From Staphylococcus succinus (GTDB taxonomy: Bacteria; Bacillota; Bacilli; Staphylococcales; Staphylococcaceae): 64,000 nucleotides of DNA. Location: the NCBI RefSeq assembly GCF_029024945.1, contig NZ_CP118976.1, positions 2,232,001-2,296,000 of the forward strand, written 5' to 3'. The notes below the pieces were generated by a model, which was given only the letters and a program-made list of their open reading frames with translations, did no database searches and had not been told where the DNA came from. Made by a program: the position numbers and the translations under genes. Positions 1 through 7,883 of this stretch are shown piece by piece; position 1 is the first letter of the stretch, and every line of letters begins with the position of its first letter.

Positions 1-884
1 TGGCGAGTAGCATTAATTGCACCAAATAGCATTGTTATTAAACCAACAAATGTAACACAGTATATGTAGAAATCACTCAATCCCAATACTGGCGTAAATC
101 TGAATAGTAAAAAAATACCCGCTTTAACCATTGTAGCTGAATGTAAGTATGCACTTACCGGTGTCGGTGCTGCCATGGCTTTAGGAAGCCATATATGAAA
201 TGGAAATTGTGCAGATTTTGTAAATGCCCCTAATAATATCATGATAATAATAGGAATAAATAAATTACTTTGTGCTAATTTATCACTTTGTTCTATTATT
301 TCAGAAATTGAATTTGTCCCTGTCACTATATAAATCATTATAAATCCAGCTAATAAAGCAAGACCACCAAATACTGTAATCATAAATGATTGTATAGCGC
401 CAAATTGACTTTCTCCCTTGTTGTACCAATACGCGATAAGTAAGAATGAAGATACACTTGTTAATTCCCAAAATACATACATGAGTATTGTGTTATTAGA
501 AGTTACAACACCTATCATACTGAACATAAATAATAATAAGTAGATATAAAAACGTGGTAAGTTATCATGTTCTTTAGATAAATATTGTGTCGCATAATAA
601 AAAACTGCTAAACCGATCAATGATATTAATAAACTAAAAAATAAGCTTAAACCATCAACTCTAAAATCGATATTAATATCTAATAGCGTAAGCCATGGTA
701 TTTTAACCGTTACAAAATGTCCTTGCATAACTCGTGGTATTTGCCACAAAAAGTATATTGATGAAATGATTGGTGCTATCAATACAAATTGCCCGGCATG
801 TTGTTGTAACTTGTGATTCGTTAACGTAAATAATAATAAAATCATTATGATTAACAAAGCACTAAATAGATATACTAAGCTCAT
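1..884 (-). CDS. mnhA2: Mnh2 Na+/H+ antiporter subunit A (5' part; continues past the left edge)
   Basis: Membrane subunit A of a multisubunit Mrp/Mnh cation/proton antiporter, related to the NuoL/ND5 subunit of complex I. About 294 N-terminal residues are in the window; the C-terminal part lies beyond position 1. Read on the minus strand from ATG at 884, it has a strong AGGAGG site just upstream. The chain is almost entirely hydrophobic and contains the family landmarks: a membrane Glu in VFWELTS, and the Lys/His-rich stretch TKSAQFPFHIWLPKAMAAP followed by SAYLHSATMVKAGIF. The opening residues MSLVYLFSALLIIM match my memory of S. aureus MnhA2 better than MnhA1. It starts 22 nt after the degenerate recombinase gene, so the two are probably co-transcribed. 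Confidence 0.9.
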   Translation of the reverse strand, partial: MSLVYLFSALLIIMILLLFTLTNHKLQQHAGQFVLIAPIISSIYFLWQIPRVMQGHFVTVKIPWLTLLDINIDFRVDGLSLFFSLLISLIGLAVFYYATQYLSKEHDNLPRFYIYLLLFMFSMIGVVTSNNTILMYVFWELTSVSSFLLIAYWYNKGESQFGAIQSFMITVFGGLALLAGFIMIYIVTGTNSISEIIEQSDKLAQSNLFIPIIIMILLGAFTKSAQFPFHIWLPKAMAAPTPVSAYLHSATMVKAGIFLLFRFTPVLGLSDFYIYCVTFVGLITMLFGAINATR

Positions 885-906
885 CCTATTCCTCCTTTTT
901 ATTTAA

Positions 907-1458
907 TTATAAACTCAAAGCGATGGTTGTTTTACTCGCTTTTGTTGAAATACCAATAAATTTCATCGTTTCGAATGTCGTCTGGTGTCCAAGGTATTTT
1001 TGAATAATTGAAATTGAAATGCCAGACTGATAAGCATGATATGCAAACGTCTTCCTTAATGTTGTTAGCCCTATGTGTAGCATACCTAACTCATCTGCCG
1101 CAGCATGAATAATCCGATAGGCTTGCTGTCTTGAGAGCCCTTTCAATGTGCGATTCGATTGAAATAATAATTCATCATCCATCAATTGTGCTTGTGAAAT
1201 AAATTGTGATAATTCTTGTCGTAATGCTTCAGGTAATTTTATATAAATACTCGGCGCATGGTCTTCTAACCAATACACCTTTATATCATCATGTTCTCCT
1301 TTAACATCTGCTACACAAAGGTTTAATAACGCCGATAACTTAACACCCGTATGTATAGCAAATTTAAACAATAAATAATCTCTTTTAGACTTACGGCTTA
1401 ACACTTCATACATCGCTCTTATCTCTTTAATATCCCTAATTGGATCCACTTGATTCAT
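907..1458 (-). CDS. Degenerate tyrosine recombinase/integrase-like protein
   Basis: A 183-residue protein with the C-terminal catalytic fold of phage integrase/XerCD recombinases but no N-terminal core-binding domain. The start at 1458 is preferred over the longer GTG-type start because AGAGGTGA lies about 6 nt upstream. Family landmarks align clearly: HTGVKLSALLNL (usual TGxRxSEL), TTLRKTFA (usual HxLRHTFA) and LGHQTTFETMKF (usual LGHsslxTTxxY). Three catalytic positions are changed: Arg to Lys40, His to Thr132, and the nucleophile Tyr to Phe167. Arg135 and His158 remain. It should be unable to cleave DNA and may act as a DNA-binding protein. It heads the mnhA2 transcript with 22 nt spacing. 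No att-like repeats or mobile cargo were seen around it. Confidence 0.8.
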   Translation of the reverse strand: MNQVDPIRDIKEIRAMYEVLSRKSKRDYLLFKFAIHTGVKLSALLNLCVADVKGEHDDIKVYWLEDHAPSIYIKLPEALRQELSQFISQAQLMDDELLFQSNRTLKGLSRQQAYRIIHAAADELGMLHIGLTTLRKTFAYHAYQSGISISIIQKYLGHQTTFETMKFIGISTKASKTTIALSL

Positions 1459-1603
1459 ATATTCACCTCTGACCATCTTAAATGTTTCTTATTTAATGAT
1501 ATATGATATTTAAGTAACATGAAAGTGTTTAAGATTATTTTTTTAAATTTTTTGACCATTTTGCCTTTTTATTTCGATATATATAATGAAAGGAGGTTAA
1601 AAT

Positions 1604-1810
1604 ATGAATCAAATCAATCAACTTGCTGTTACATTGTCACGTGTATTGTACGATAAAGATGGAAAAGCATCCCTTTTCAAACGTCACTTTGCTAATTTAA
1701 ATACAGATGCAACGCCTGAACAATTAAAGAGCTTTAAATCTATTATCGAACAAATCACAGGAGAACGTTTTGAAACACTAGAAGTTATCAAAACAGAAAC
1801 GATTAATTAA
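1604..1810 (+). CDS. DUF1659 family small protein
   Basis: A 68-residue protein with an excellent AAAGGAGG site. It resembles the DUF1659 family of Firmicutes (TLSRVLYDKDGK at the N-terminus, then a short helical region with DATPEQLKSF), whose biochemical function is unknown. It is followed 22 nt downstream by a DUF2922 protein. These two families usually sit together, which supports both calls. There is no signal peptide or membrane segment, so a small cytoplasmic protein is expected. Confidence 0.75.
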   Translation: MNQINQLAVTLSRVLYDKDGKASLFKRHFANLNTDATPEQLKSFKSIIEQITGERFETLEVIKTETIN

Positions 1811-1832
1811 ATATTAAGGGGGAGTCATTACA

Positions 1833-2060
1833 ATGGCACAAACACTAGAATTTATTTTCAACGATGCCGTAAACAAGTCTATAAAAATTCAATTGCCCAA
1901 AATCGAGCATTTTCTCAATGATACTGCTGTAAAAGAAGGTATGAACAAATTAATCGCTCTAGATATATTCAGACCTAAAGCCGGTATTCCTACAAAAGTG
2001 CATTCAGCACAAATTATAGATAAATCAACTAAAGTTATCTTCGAAACACTTACAAAATAA
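1833..2060 (+). CDS. DUF2922 family small protein
   Basis: A 75-residue protein, second gene of a two-gene operon. Its start has a GGGGGAG ribosome site. The pattern of an N-terminal beta strand (TLEFIFNDA), a central helix ending NKLIALDIF and a C-terminal strand pair (VHSAQIIDKSTKVIFETL) fits DUF2922, which commonly pairs with DUF1659. Function is unknown in the family. A terminator hairpin follows directly, so transcription of the pair appears to end there. Confidence 0.75.
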   Translation: MAQTLEFIFNDAVNKSIKIQLPKIEHFLNDTAVKEGMNKLIALDIFRPKAGIPTKVHSAQIIDKSTKVIFETLTK

Positions 2061-2091
2061 ATTTCACTATTGCTTATACGATATATGTAGA

Positions 2092-2131
2092 AACTGTTGG
2101 CAAAGGCGTGCGACTTTGTCGACAGTTTTTT
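2092..2131 (+). terminator. Rho-independent terminator after the DUF1659/DUF2922 pair
   Basis: A 14-bp stem with two G-U pairs (AACTGT...CAAAG against CTTTG...ACAGTT) and an 8-nt loop, followed by a T run. Confidence 0.8.
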
Positions 2132-2240
2132 CAAAATGACACGATTTCTTGAAATACATGTTTAACTTTTAATATTTAGCTGTATTAATTCCTAGATATT
2201 CACGCCAAATTATTGTTATTAGATTCATCTTGATAATAAT

Positions 2241-2274
2241 AAAAAACCAAACGTCATTTGCGTTTGGTTTTTTA
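2241..2274 (-). terminator. Terminator downstream of the 78-residue gene
   Basis: Stem AAAACCAAACG / CGTTTGGTTTT with a short TCATTTG-type loop, flanked by A and T runs on both sides, so it could work in either direction. It sits 24 nt past the stop of the minus-strand gene. Confidence 0.75.
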
Positions 2275-2297
2275 TTACTCTATTTAATCATTCAATA

Positions 2298-2534
2298 TCA
2301 TTGATTTTTCAGTGGTCTCAATCTGACTCTGTCACCAAAAAATATCTTCTTTTTACCTAATTTTTTGCATAATGCGTATTGGTCATAAACTTCTATAATC
2401 TGTGCCAAATTTTTATAAGATCTTCTTGGGTTTAATATCTCAATAAATTGCTTATTTTGTATACCTTCATCGTTACCTGCTCCTACAAAAAAAGTTTCCT
2501 CATCTAAAAGACGAATTATGGAAAGTTGCTTCAA
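2298..2534 (-). CDS. Hypothetical 78-residue protein
   Basis: Not recognised. It is a basic, soluble-looking 78-residue protein read from a TTG start, with only a weak purine-rich stretch upstream. The composition (LDEETFFVGAGNDEG near the N-terminus, KKLGKKKIFFGDRVRLRPL at the C-terminus) looks like a folded beta-rich protein, not random translation. A good terminator lies directly downstream in the matching orientation. It stands alone between convergent or unrelated genes. The start is uncertain. Confidence 0.5.
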   Translation of the reverse strand: MKQLSIIRLLDEETFFVGAGNDEGIQNKQFIEILNPRRSYKNLAQIIEVYDQYALCKKLGKKKIFFGDRVRLRPLKNQ

Positions 2535-2796
2535 TATATTCAGTCACTCACTTCTTAATAACATTCTTATTATTTAATAATATTTATTTTCTTAGTTGTG
2601 TATATTCAAGATTCATTATAATAGTTAACCTTTTTATTTCCGAAAAGATTCAACTTATATATCTTATTACACTTTGTGTGTTGTGTACATCATTATTTAT
2701 TATAACTACAAAACCTTTTTCTCAAATTAACTCATATGATTATTTTACACTTTACTATATAATGATATAGACAAACTTTTCAGAAAGAGTGATTCA

Positions 2797-3726
2797 ATGT
2801 TTCTCTTATATATAGTAGGTATTATTGCAGGTATGGTCGTACCTTTTCAGACTTCTATTAATTCTAGATTAAGTCTTTATACACGATCTTCTTTCTATGC
2901 ATCCACAATATCATTTGCAACAGGGACAATTTTTTTAATTTTACTTAATATTATTATTAATCCTCATGTTTTTACACCGGACTTTTATGATAATCAATCT
3001 TTTAGTTATATATGGTTTTTAGGTGGTTTACTAGGAGTTATTTTCCTCACTGGCAACTTAGTGCTATTACCTCGTTTAGGCGCTTCTTTAACCGTGGTTA
3101 TGACAGTAGCAGGGCAAATCATCATGGGCGTAACGATAGATACATTGGGTTGGTTTGGTGCAGAACAAGAAACTTTCACCTTATTTAAAGTGTTCGGTAT
3201 TATCTTTTTAATCATAGGAATTGTCTTAATGAACTATGTTCGCAGTAATAAAAGAGCTACACAGACACATTCAAAAGTCTATATTTGGATTATAGTTGGT
3301 TTTATTTTTGGCTTTTGTCCACCGATTCAAACGGCTACAAATAGTGCGTTAGGGCAACAAATACACTCTTCAGTAATGGCAGCGCTTATATCATTTACAG
3401 TGGGTACAATAGCATTATTTATCTTGACACTCATTTTTAACCGTAGCCTTAAACTGAGTTCGTATGATACCAAACAAGGTAAAATTAAGCCGCTTTATTT
3501 TATTGGCGGAATCTTAGGTGTTATTTTTGTCACTACGAATATTATTTTGATGCCTCACCTGGGCGCAGCGCTTACTACAATTATAGTTATGCTGGGTCAA
3601 ATGTTGATGGGCATTATTATTGATCACTTTGGTTTACTTGGCACTCATGTCAATAAAGTTACCATTCGAAAAGTTAGTGGCATTATAGCAATTATGATAG
3701 GTATTATTTTATTAAGATTATTTTAA
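2797..3726 (+). CDS. DMT superfamily transporter, duplicated YdcZ (DUF606) type
   Basis: A 309-residue integral membrane protein made of two homologous halves (about residues 1-150 and 160-309). Each half begins with a G-x-x-x-PFQT/PPIQT-x-(I/T)NS motif, continues with a SF-(A/V)-x-GT helix, and contains GGLLGVIFLTGN or GGILGVIFVTTN, then a LPRLGA or MPHLGA turn and an (A)GQ(I/M)xMG helix. This internal repeat is typical of fused DUF606/YdcZ transporters in the drug/metabolite superfamily. The substrate is unknown. It is monocistronic, with AGAAAGAG upstream and a strong terminator after the stop. Confidence 0.85.
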   Translation: MFLLYIVGIIAGMVVPFQTSINSRLSLYTRSSFYASTISFATGTIFLILLNIIINPHVFTPDFYDNQSFSYIWFLGGLLGVIFLTGNLVLLPRLGASLTVVMTVAGQIIMGVTIDTLGWFGAEQETFTLFKVFGIIFLIIGIVLMNYVRSNKRATQTHSKVYIWIIVGFIFGFCPPIQTATNSALGQQIHSSVMAALISFTVGTIALFILTLIFNRSLKLSSYDTKQGKIKPLYFIGGILGVIFVTTNIILMPHLGAALTTIIVMLGQMLMGIIIDHFGLLGTHVNKVTIRKVSGIIAIMIGIILLRLF

Positions 3727-3737
3727 AATAGTAGCAC

Positions 3738-3780
3738 CGAGTCATTTACTTTCAACATATAGTAAATGACTCGTTTTTTT
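3738..3780 (+). terminator. Strong Rho-independent terminator
   Basis: A perfect 13-bp stem (CGAGTCATTTACT with its complement), a 10-nt loop and seven T residues, immediately after the transporter. Confidence 0.9.
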
Positions 3781-3842
3781 AATCCTCACAAAGATTATTT
3801 GGATGTATAATATAACCATCATTACTACTAGAGGTGACATCA

Positions 3843-4263
3843 ATGAAAAAAGTGATTATGATATGTGCAATCATAGCAATAATTACAACTATGCTTATTT
3901 TCTACTGTATCTATTTTAAGACGCAACTTTCCTCCACAAATACTTCTATTGAAACGATTAAAATAACGTATAACAAACCTTTCATTTTTGTTGGCAAAAA
4001 AGTTCCCTCGAAAATAGCTTCCATTACATATGATAAAAGCAAAGGCTATATTAATGACTGGTTTGTAAAATCAAATGATTGAATTACCAAAATCCACAAT
4101 ATATCAAGGGCAATTTGTTTTTATACAAAAAAATAATAAATTTATTAAAAGGGTTATTAAAACTCAAAATATGGGTAATAAAGAACATGTAACAATCGTC
4201 GACGGATTAAAACCGGGAGAAGTAGTTGTTAAAAATGCTGATATTATGCGCTCTAAAAATTAG
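3843..4263 (+). pseudogene. Internally deleted, frameshifted efflux adaptor (HlyD/RND membrane-fusion type)
   Basis: Two short overlapping frames look like the two ends of one membrane-fusion protein. The first (ATG at 3843 after AGAGGTGA, to 4082) has an N-terminal membrane anchor and then VGKKVPSKIASITYDKSKG...VKSND, like the lipoyl-domain entry of staphylococcal adaptors. The second (4075-4263, another frame) carries a typical C-terminal beta-barrel end, VDGLKPGEVVVKNADIM. Intact adaptors have roughly 200 more residues between these parts. I infer a central deletion plus frameshift. No partner ABC or RND transporter gene is next to it. The alternative, two genuine tiny genes, is less likely. 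Confidence 0.65.
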
Positions 4264-4434
4264 ATGTGCACATCATAATTAGTAAGCGCTTTAATTTTTT
4301 TAGTGTTCTTGTTTAATTTTTATCTAATGACAAAAAATTGAAATTTGATAGAATAAAATTATTTTCTTGGATTGGTCTGTAAATAATTGTATTAAATACA
4401 GAAATCATTATTGTAACGCTTAAACACTTTTTTG
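4264..4434. other. Upstream part of the sarA control region, no gene
   Basis: AT-rich non-coding DNA between the adaptor remnant and the proximal sarA promoter. In S. aureus several promoters drive sarA from a longer upstream region. Here I could not find a convincing sigma-B type (GTTT...GGGTAT) site in this interval. Confidence 0.5.
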
Positions 4435-4463
4435 TTTACTTTCTATTTTTATTTAGTTATAAT
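4435..4463 (+). promoter_or_regulatory. Predicted sigma-A promoter of sarA
   Basis: TTTACT at 4435-4440, a 17-nt spacer, then a consensus TATAAT at 4458-4463. This predicts a start near 4470 and a leader of about 150 nt, comparable to the leader of the proximal S. aureus sarA transcript as I recall it. Confidence 0.7.
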
Positions 4464-4622
4464 AAACTAAATAAAAGAGGCTTTAATAAATTTTATTCAA
4501 ATATAATTGAGTCATAAATTATGAAGAATCTTTGTATTCAACTTTGAATTAAGACAAATAATTATACAAAAATATTTTTAATATGTATACTAAATTGGGA
4601 ATTAGAATAGGGAGGAATTAGG

Positions 4623-4997
4623 ATGGCTATCACAAAGATCAATGATTGTTTTGAATTATTAGCTATGGTCACATATGCTGACAAATTAAAAGGTATTATT
4701 AAAAAGGAATTTTCTGTAAGTTTCGAGGAATTCGCAGTATTAACATATATTAGCCAACACGAAAATGAAGAATATTATTTAAAAGATATCATTAACCATT
4801 TAAACTATAAACAACCCCAAGTGGTTAAAGCTGTTAAAAACTTGTCACAAGAAGATTACTTTGATAAGAAACGTAACGAACACGATGAAAGAACTGTTTT
4901 AATTTTAGTGAATACTAAACAACGTAAAAAAATCAATGAGTTATTATCTCGTGTTAATCAACGCATTAAAGATGCTAATGACGATAAAGAAGTTTAA
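4623..4997 (+). CDS. sarA: Staphylococcal accessory regulator SarA
   Basis: A 124-residue winged-helix global regulator that binds AT-rich DNA as a dimer and controls exoprotein, adhesin, biofilm and agr expression. The length equals S. aureus SarA. Key residues are visible: Cys9 (the redox-sensing position), the recognition helix region around QPQVVKAVKNL, and the wing motif with Arg84 and Asp88-Glu89-Arg90 (KKRNEHDERTVLI). The start has GGGAGGA upstream. It is monocistronic with its own promoter and terminator. Upstream, the adaptor pseudogene occupies the position where S. aureus has a longer sar promoter region. Confidence 0.97.
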   Translation: MAITKINDCFELLAMVTYADKLKGIIKKEFSVSFEEFAVLTYISQHENEEYYLKDIINHLNYKQPQVVKAVKNLSQEDYFDKKRNEHDERTVLILVNTKQRKKINELLSRVNQRIKDANDDKEV

Positions 4998-5032
4998 AAA
5001 ATCTTAAAGTTACTACCCAACGCATACAAACT

Positions 5033-5065
5033 ACCCACCACTTATAATAGTTGGTGGGTTTTTAT
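5033..5065 (+). terminator. sarA terminator
   Basis: Stem ACCCACCAC with GTTGGTGGGT, an 8-nt AT loop, and a T run. Confidence 0.85.
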
Positions 5066-5189
5066 TGTGTCTTAATTCCAATATAATAAGTAATAACATT
5101 TCTCTTCAATATTTTATAAAGCTTAATTTAATTCAAACGCTAATTTTCACCATATTTTATAATACTTAAAAAATAACATTTATGCAAAC

Positions 5190-5222
5190 AGGAGCAATCA
5201 CTAAATTATAGTAATTGCTCCT
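5190..5222. terminator. Possible weak terminator hairpin
   Basis: Stem AGGAGCAATCAC / GTAATTGCTCCT with one mismatch, between sarA and the convergent hydrolase. Neither side has a clean T run, so termination activity is doubtful. Confidence 0.35.
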
Positions 5223-5286
5223 CTTCATAATCAAACTATTATTTTTTCCTTGAATTCCAAAGTTATATTTATTTTATTATTAGTTT

Positions 5287-6090
5287 TTAACTTTGATATT
5301 CCAAAGCATTTACAAATTTAAGATAAATCTCCATAAAATGCTCAGCTTCTTCTACATGTGGTGCATGACCTGAGTGATTAAATTCAAATATTTTTAATGA
5401 AGTAAACGCATCATGATATTGTTGAAAACTTTCTTTAGAACATAATGGATCATAGCGACCATAGATAACTAAAGTAGGAACGTTCACATGCTTAATTAAA
5501 TTATTTTTATCATACTCTGGAAAATTCATCAGAGCTCTCGTTGCAATAGCACTATCTTCAGATGACTGACGACTATATATCAATTGGTTTTGAAACCACT
5601 TTTTAGCAACATCTTGTTTTTTGTACAAATAAGGAAATAAAATAATGAGCGCTTCAGATTTATCAAAGCCTTCAATTTCATCTTGATGTTCAATCATCAA
5701 CTTATTCAATCCATGCACACTATTATTTAAGTTAGAAGCAATGAGTGTGAGCGATCTTACGCCTGTTTCATATTGATCAGTAAAGTGCTTTGCAATCACC
5801 CCTCCCATATCGTATCCAATTAAATGTGCCGGTTCAATGCTCAATTTATGCATCAATATATTCAAATCTGAGACATGATCTTGCAAATGAAAAGAATTAG
5901 GTTTTGATGATTTACCATGGCCTCTTACGTCATAAATAATAACTTCAAAGTACGTTTTCAATTTATTTTTTAAATCATATAAAGAGGCCATATTTCCGTC
6001 AAGCCCGTGAATTAATATAATAGGAATACCTTGACCCTCGCGGATGTATGCAATCTCGGTGCCGAAACTCGTTTCAATTTTTTTCATCAT
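5287..6090 (-). CDS. Alpha/beta hydrolase with Asp at the nucleophile elbow
   Basis: A 267-residue single-domain alpha/beta hydrolase. The oxyanion HG is in LIHGLDG (about residue 30), followed by the DVRGHGKS strand turn, the nucleophile elbow GYDMGG, an acid candidate in GRYDPL and the base His in SGHAPHVEE. The elbow carries Asp where esterases and lipases have Ser. In this fold an Asp nucleophile is known from haloalkane dehalogenases and epoxide hydrolases. A non-esterase reaction is therefore likely, but the substrate is unknown. Two adjacent ATG codons follow GGGAGGTGACCC; either could start it. It appears monocistronic. Confidence 0.8.
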   Translation of the reverse strand: MMKKIETSFGTEIAYIREGQGIPIILIHGLDGNMASLYDLKNKLKTYFEVIIYDVRGHGKSSKPNSFHLQDHVSDLNILMHKLSIEPAHLIGYDMGGVIAKHFTDQYETGVRSLTLIASNLNNSVHGLNKLMIEHQDEIEGFDKSEALIILFPYLYKKQDVAKKWFQNQLIYSRQSSEDSAIATRALMNFPEYDKNNLIKHVNVPTLVIYGRYDPLCSKESFQQYHDAFTSLKIFEFNHSGHAPHVEEAEHFMEIYLKFVNALEYQS

Positions 6091-6203
6091 GGGTCACCTC
6101 CCTTTACAAAACTAATATACCCTCATTTTGTGTTTATTACGCTACAATTCATTATTCTTCTATATTTAATTTTTTATAAATTCTTTTATGTTATCCTACA
6201 TAA

Positions 6204-6261
6204 AAAGCATCCATCAACAAGATAAACGAAATAATCGTTATCTTGTTGATGGATGCTTTTT
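6204..6261 (-). terminator. Long bidirectional terminator hairpin
   Basis: An almost perfect stem of about 22 bp (AAAGCATCCATCAACAAGAT with its complement) with a 13-nt loop and T/A runs at both ends. It ends the membrane-protein gene on the minus strand. Confidence 0.85.
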
Positions 6262-6281
6262 CATTATATTTCACGCTTATT

Positions 6282-6992
6282 TTAATTTCTTGATGATATA
6301 CGTATCGTATAATAAATAATCACAATAAGTAATAATACCCATATAACTATGGATCCGATTTGGGCAATGTTTGAATTCTTAATCATAGCGTCTATTGTTT
6401 TTTGACATAATAATAATCCAATGCCAGTAAATTCTAATCTTCTAAAATAAACACCTGAAATACTAAATATAATTCCTACAAAAAATACAAATTGATGGGC
6501 ATATATGGTTACTGCTACGATACCTAAATTCAAATCAAATGCATGAACAATAACGAGCACAAATGCAGCACCTGCCACAATCAAACCAATAATCCTCTCA
6601 AATTTGTTACTATACAAATAGTTTTTCCAATCTATTCGCAAGTAAATAAATATTGAAATTGGTAAAATCACCAAACAATAGAATATTGATAAACCTGAAG
6701 CAGCTTGAAATGATACATAATGCTTATCATATAAATAGGACAATAATATAAAATTCACAATAAAAAATACAATAGGATTCAGCTGTAATGTATATAAATT
6801 GCGTTGTATGGTCAAAATAATTTCTGCTGGTGATTTACTTCTATACTCAATATAATCCTTGTCTTGAGCTTCCGATTTATGAAAATCTTTTTTCAATTTT
6901 TCCTTAATATCGTCTATTAAATTCGGTGAAAGACCTTTATGAGTGAAGTAATCATTAATATTTTCTACTAATACTTTGTCATTAACTCTCAT
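6282..6992 (-). CDS. Conserved multi-pass membrane protein, unknown function
   Basis: Not recognised beyond its architecture. It has 236 residues: a charged, probably cytoplasmic N-terminal helical region of about 65 residues (VNDYFTHKGL-like start, DIKEKLKKDF) followed by about six membrane segments, including NPIVFFIVNFILLSYLY, LSIFYCLVILPISIFIYL, IGLIVAGAAFVLVIV and WVLLLIVIIYY. The N-terminal helix bundle resembles the short domains found ahead of membrane regions in Firmicutes signalling proteins, but I cannot assign it. The start has GGAGCC upstream. It lies near sarA, in a spot where S. aureus also has an uncharacterised membrane protein. Confidence 0.7.
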   Translation of the reverse strand: MRVNDKVLVENINDYFTHKGLSPNLIDDIKEKLKKDFHKSEAQDKDYIEYRSKSPAEIILTIQRNLYTLQLNPIVFFIVNFILLSYLYDKHYVSFQAASGLSIFYCLVILPISIFIYLRIDWKNYLYSNKFERIIGLIVAGAAFVLVIVHAFDLNLGIVAVTIYAHQFVFFVGIIFSISGVYFRRLEFTGIGLLLCQKTIDAMIKNSNIAQIGSIVIWVLLLIVIIYYTIRISSRN

Positions 6993-7125
6993 GGTAGGCT
7001 CCTTAAAAATATTATTAAAAATTTATCCAGTAAATAATAATATTTAACTTTTTATTGATAAATGTTGTATTTGTTTACTGCAATTTAATTTATAATCTCA
7101 TACTTTTTCATAATTTGAAAATAAA

Positions 7126-7163
7126 ATAACCGACAAGTATTAAATTCACACTTGCCGGTTATG
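7126..7163 (-). terminator. Terminator of the secreted-protein gene
   Basis: Stem ATAACCGACAAGT / ACTTGCCGGTTAT with one mismatch, and a T-rich tail on the minus strand. Confidence 0.75.
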
Positions 7164-7192
7164 TTATTCATTTTATGTGTTGCTAGTGATGT

Positions 7193-7699
7193 TTATTTAC
7201 TAATATCTATGCGATATAGTTTAATATCTTTATCACTTGGTGATGCTGAACTAAATTGATATGACACATCGTCATCTTGGATATAACCAAAATTACCTGT
7301 CACATTATTATAATGTTCACGTGTAATAGCATTATGGCTTACATGCTCAGTTACTTCTTTGTAAGATGGACCATCTGTATCATTATAGCTCATAGAAACA
7401 CGTGTAATCTTACCTTCATTCTTCTTACCGTTTGTAGTTACGACTAGCACGCCATCATCTTGTTTAAACTCATAGTAATGCTCTTTACCATCAGGTCTAT
7501 GTGAATAAATAGGTTTACTATTATTTTTCAATACACTTTGAATGGATGATCCTAATTTAGCACCTTCTAAAGTTGTGTCACCTTGTTGTAGTTGATCAAC
7601 ACTTTGGATAGAGTTACCTGAAGCTGCTGAAGCACTTCCTGCATTAACTCCAGAAAATGCCAAACCTGTGACTAAAACTGCTGCGACTAATTTTTTCAT
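7193..7699 (-). CDS. Secreted staphylococcal protein, unknown function
   Basis: A 168-residue exported protein. Residues 1-26 form a classical signal peptide: MKKL, a hydrophobic core VAAVLVTGLAFSG, and an ASA-A type cleavage site in GSASAASG. The mature part is hydrophilic with repeated beta-strand character (YYEFKQDDGVLVVTTN, ITRVSMSYND, YIQDDDVSYQFSSAS). There is no LPXTG anchor or lipobox, so it should be released or loosely cell-associated. S. aureus has a similar-sized secreted protein in the same position near sarA. The start has GGAGAGAG upstream, and the gene has its own terminator. Confidence 0.75.
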   Translation of the reverse strand: MKKLVAAVLVTGLAFSGVNAGSASAASGNSIQSVDQLQQGDTTLEGAKLGSSIQSVLKNNSKPIYSHRPDGKEHYYEFKQDDGVLVVTTNGKKNEGKITRVSMSYNDTDGPSYKEVTEHVSHNAITREHYNNVTGNFGYIQDDDVSYQFSSASPSDKDIKLYRIDISK

Positions 7700-7883
7700 A
7701 GCACTCTCTCCTTCTATTAATTATGCGTTATTTTTCCTTATTCATATTGTACTATAAATATTACTTAATTAACAGTGAGGTTACAGAAATATTACAAAAC
7801 TTTCGTCACTGTAATAAGAAAGCAACTTAAAGTGGTATATTTACCATTATTGTTTTAACTGCTATTCATATTACCTTATTCAA

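Noticed and set aside
907..1458. Integrase-like gene taken as the edge of a genomic island
   Set aside because: Catalytic residues are lost, no tRNA or direct repeats were seen, and the flanking order matches the usual staphylococcal chromosome.
2797..3726. Internal similarity in the YdcZ-type gene as a recent duplication
   Set aside because: The two halves are only motif-level similar, which is normal for fused DUF606 transporters.
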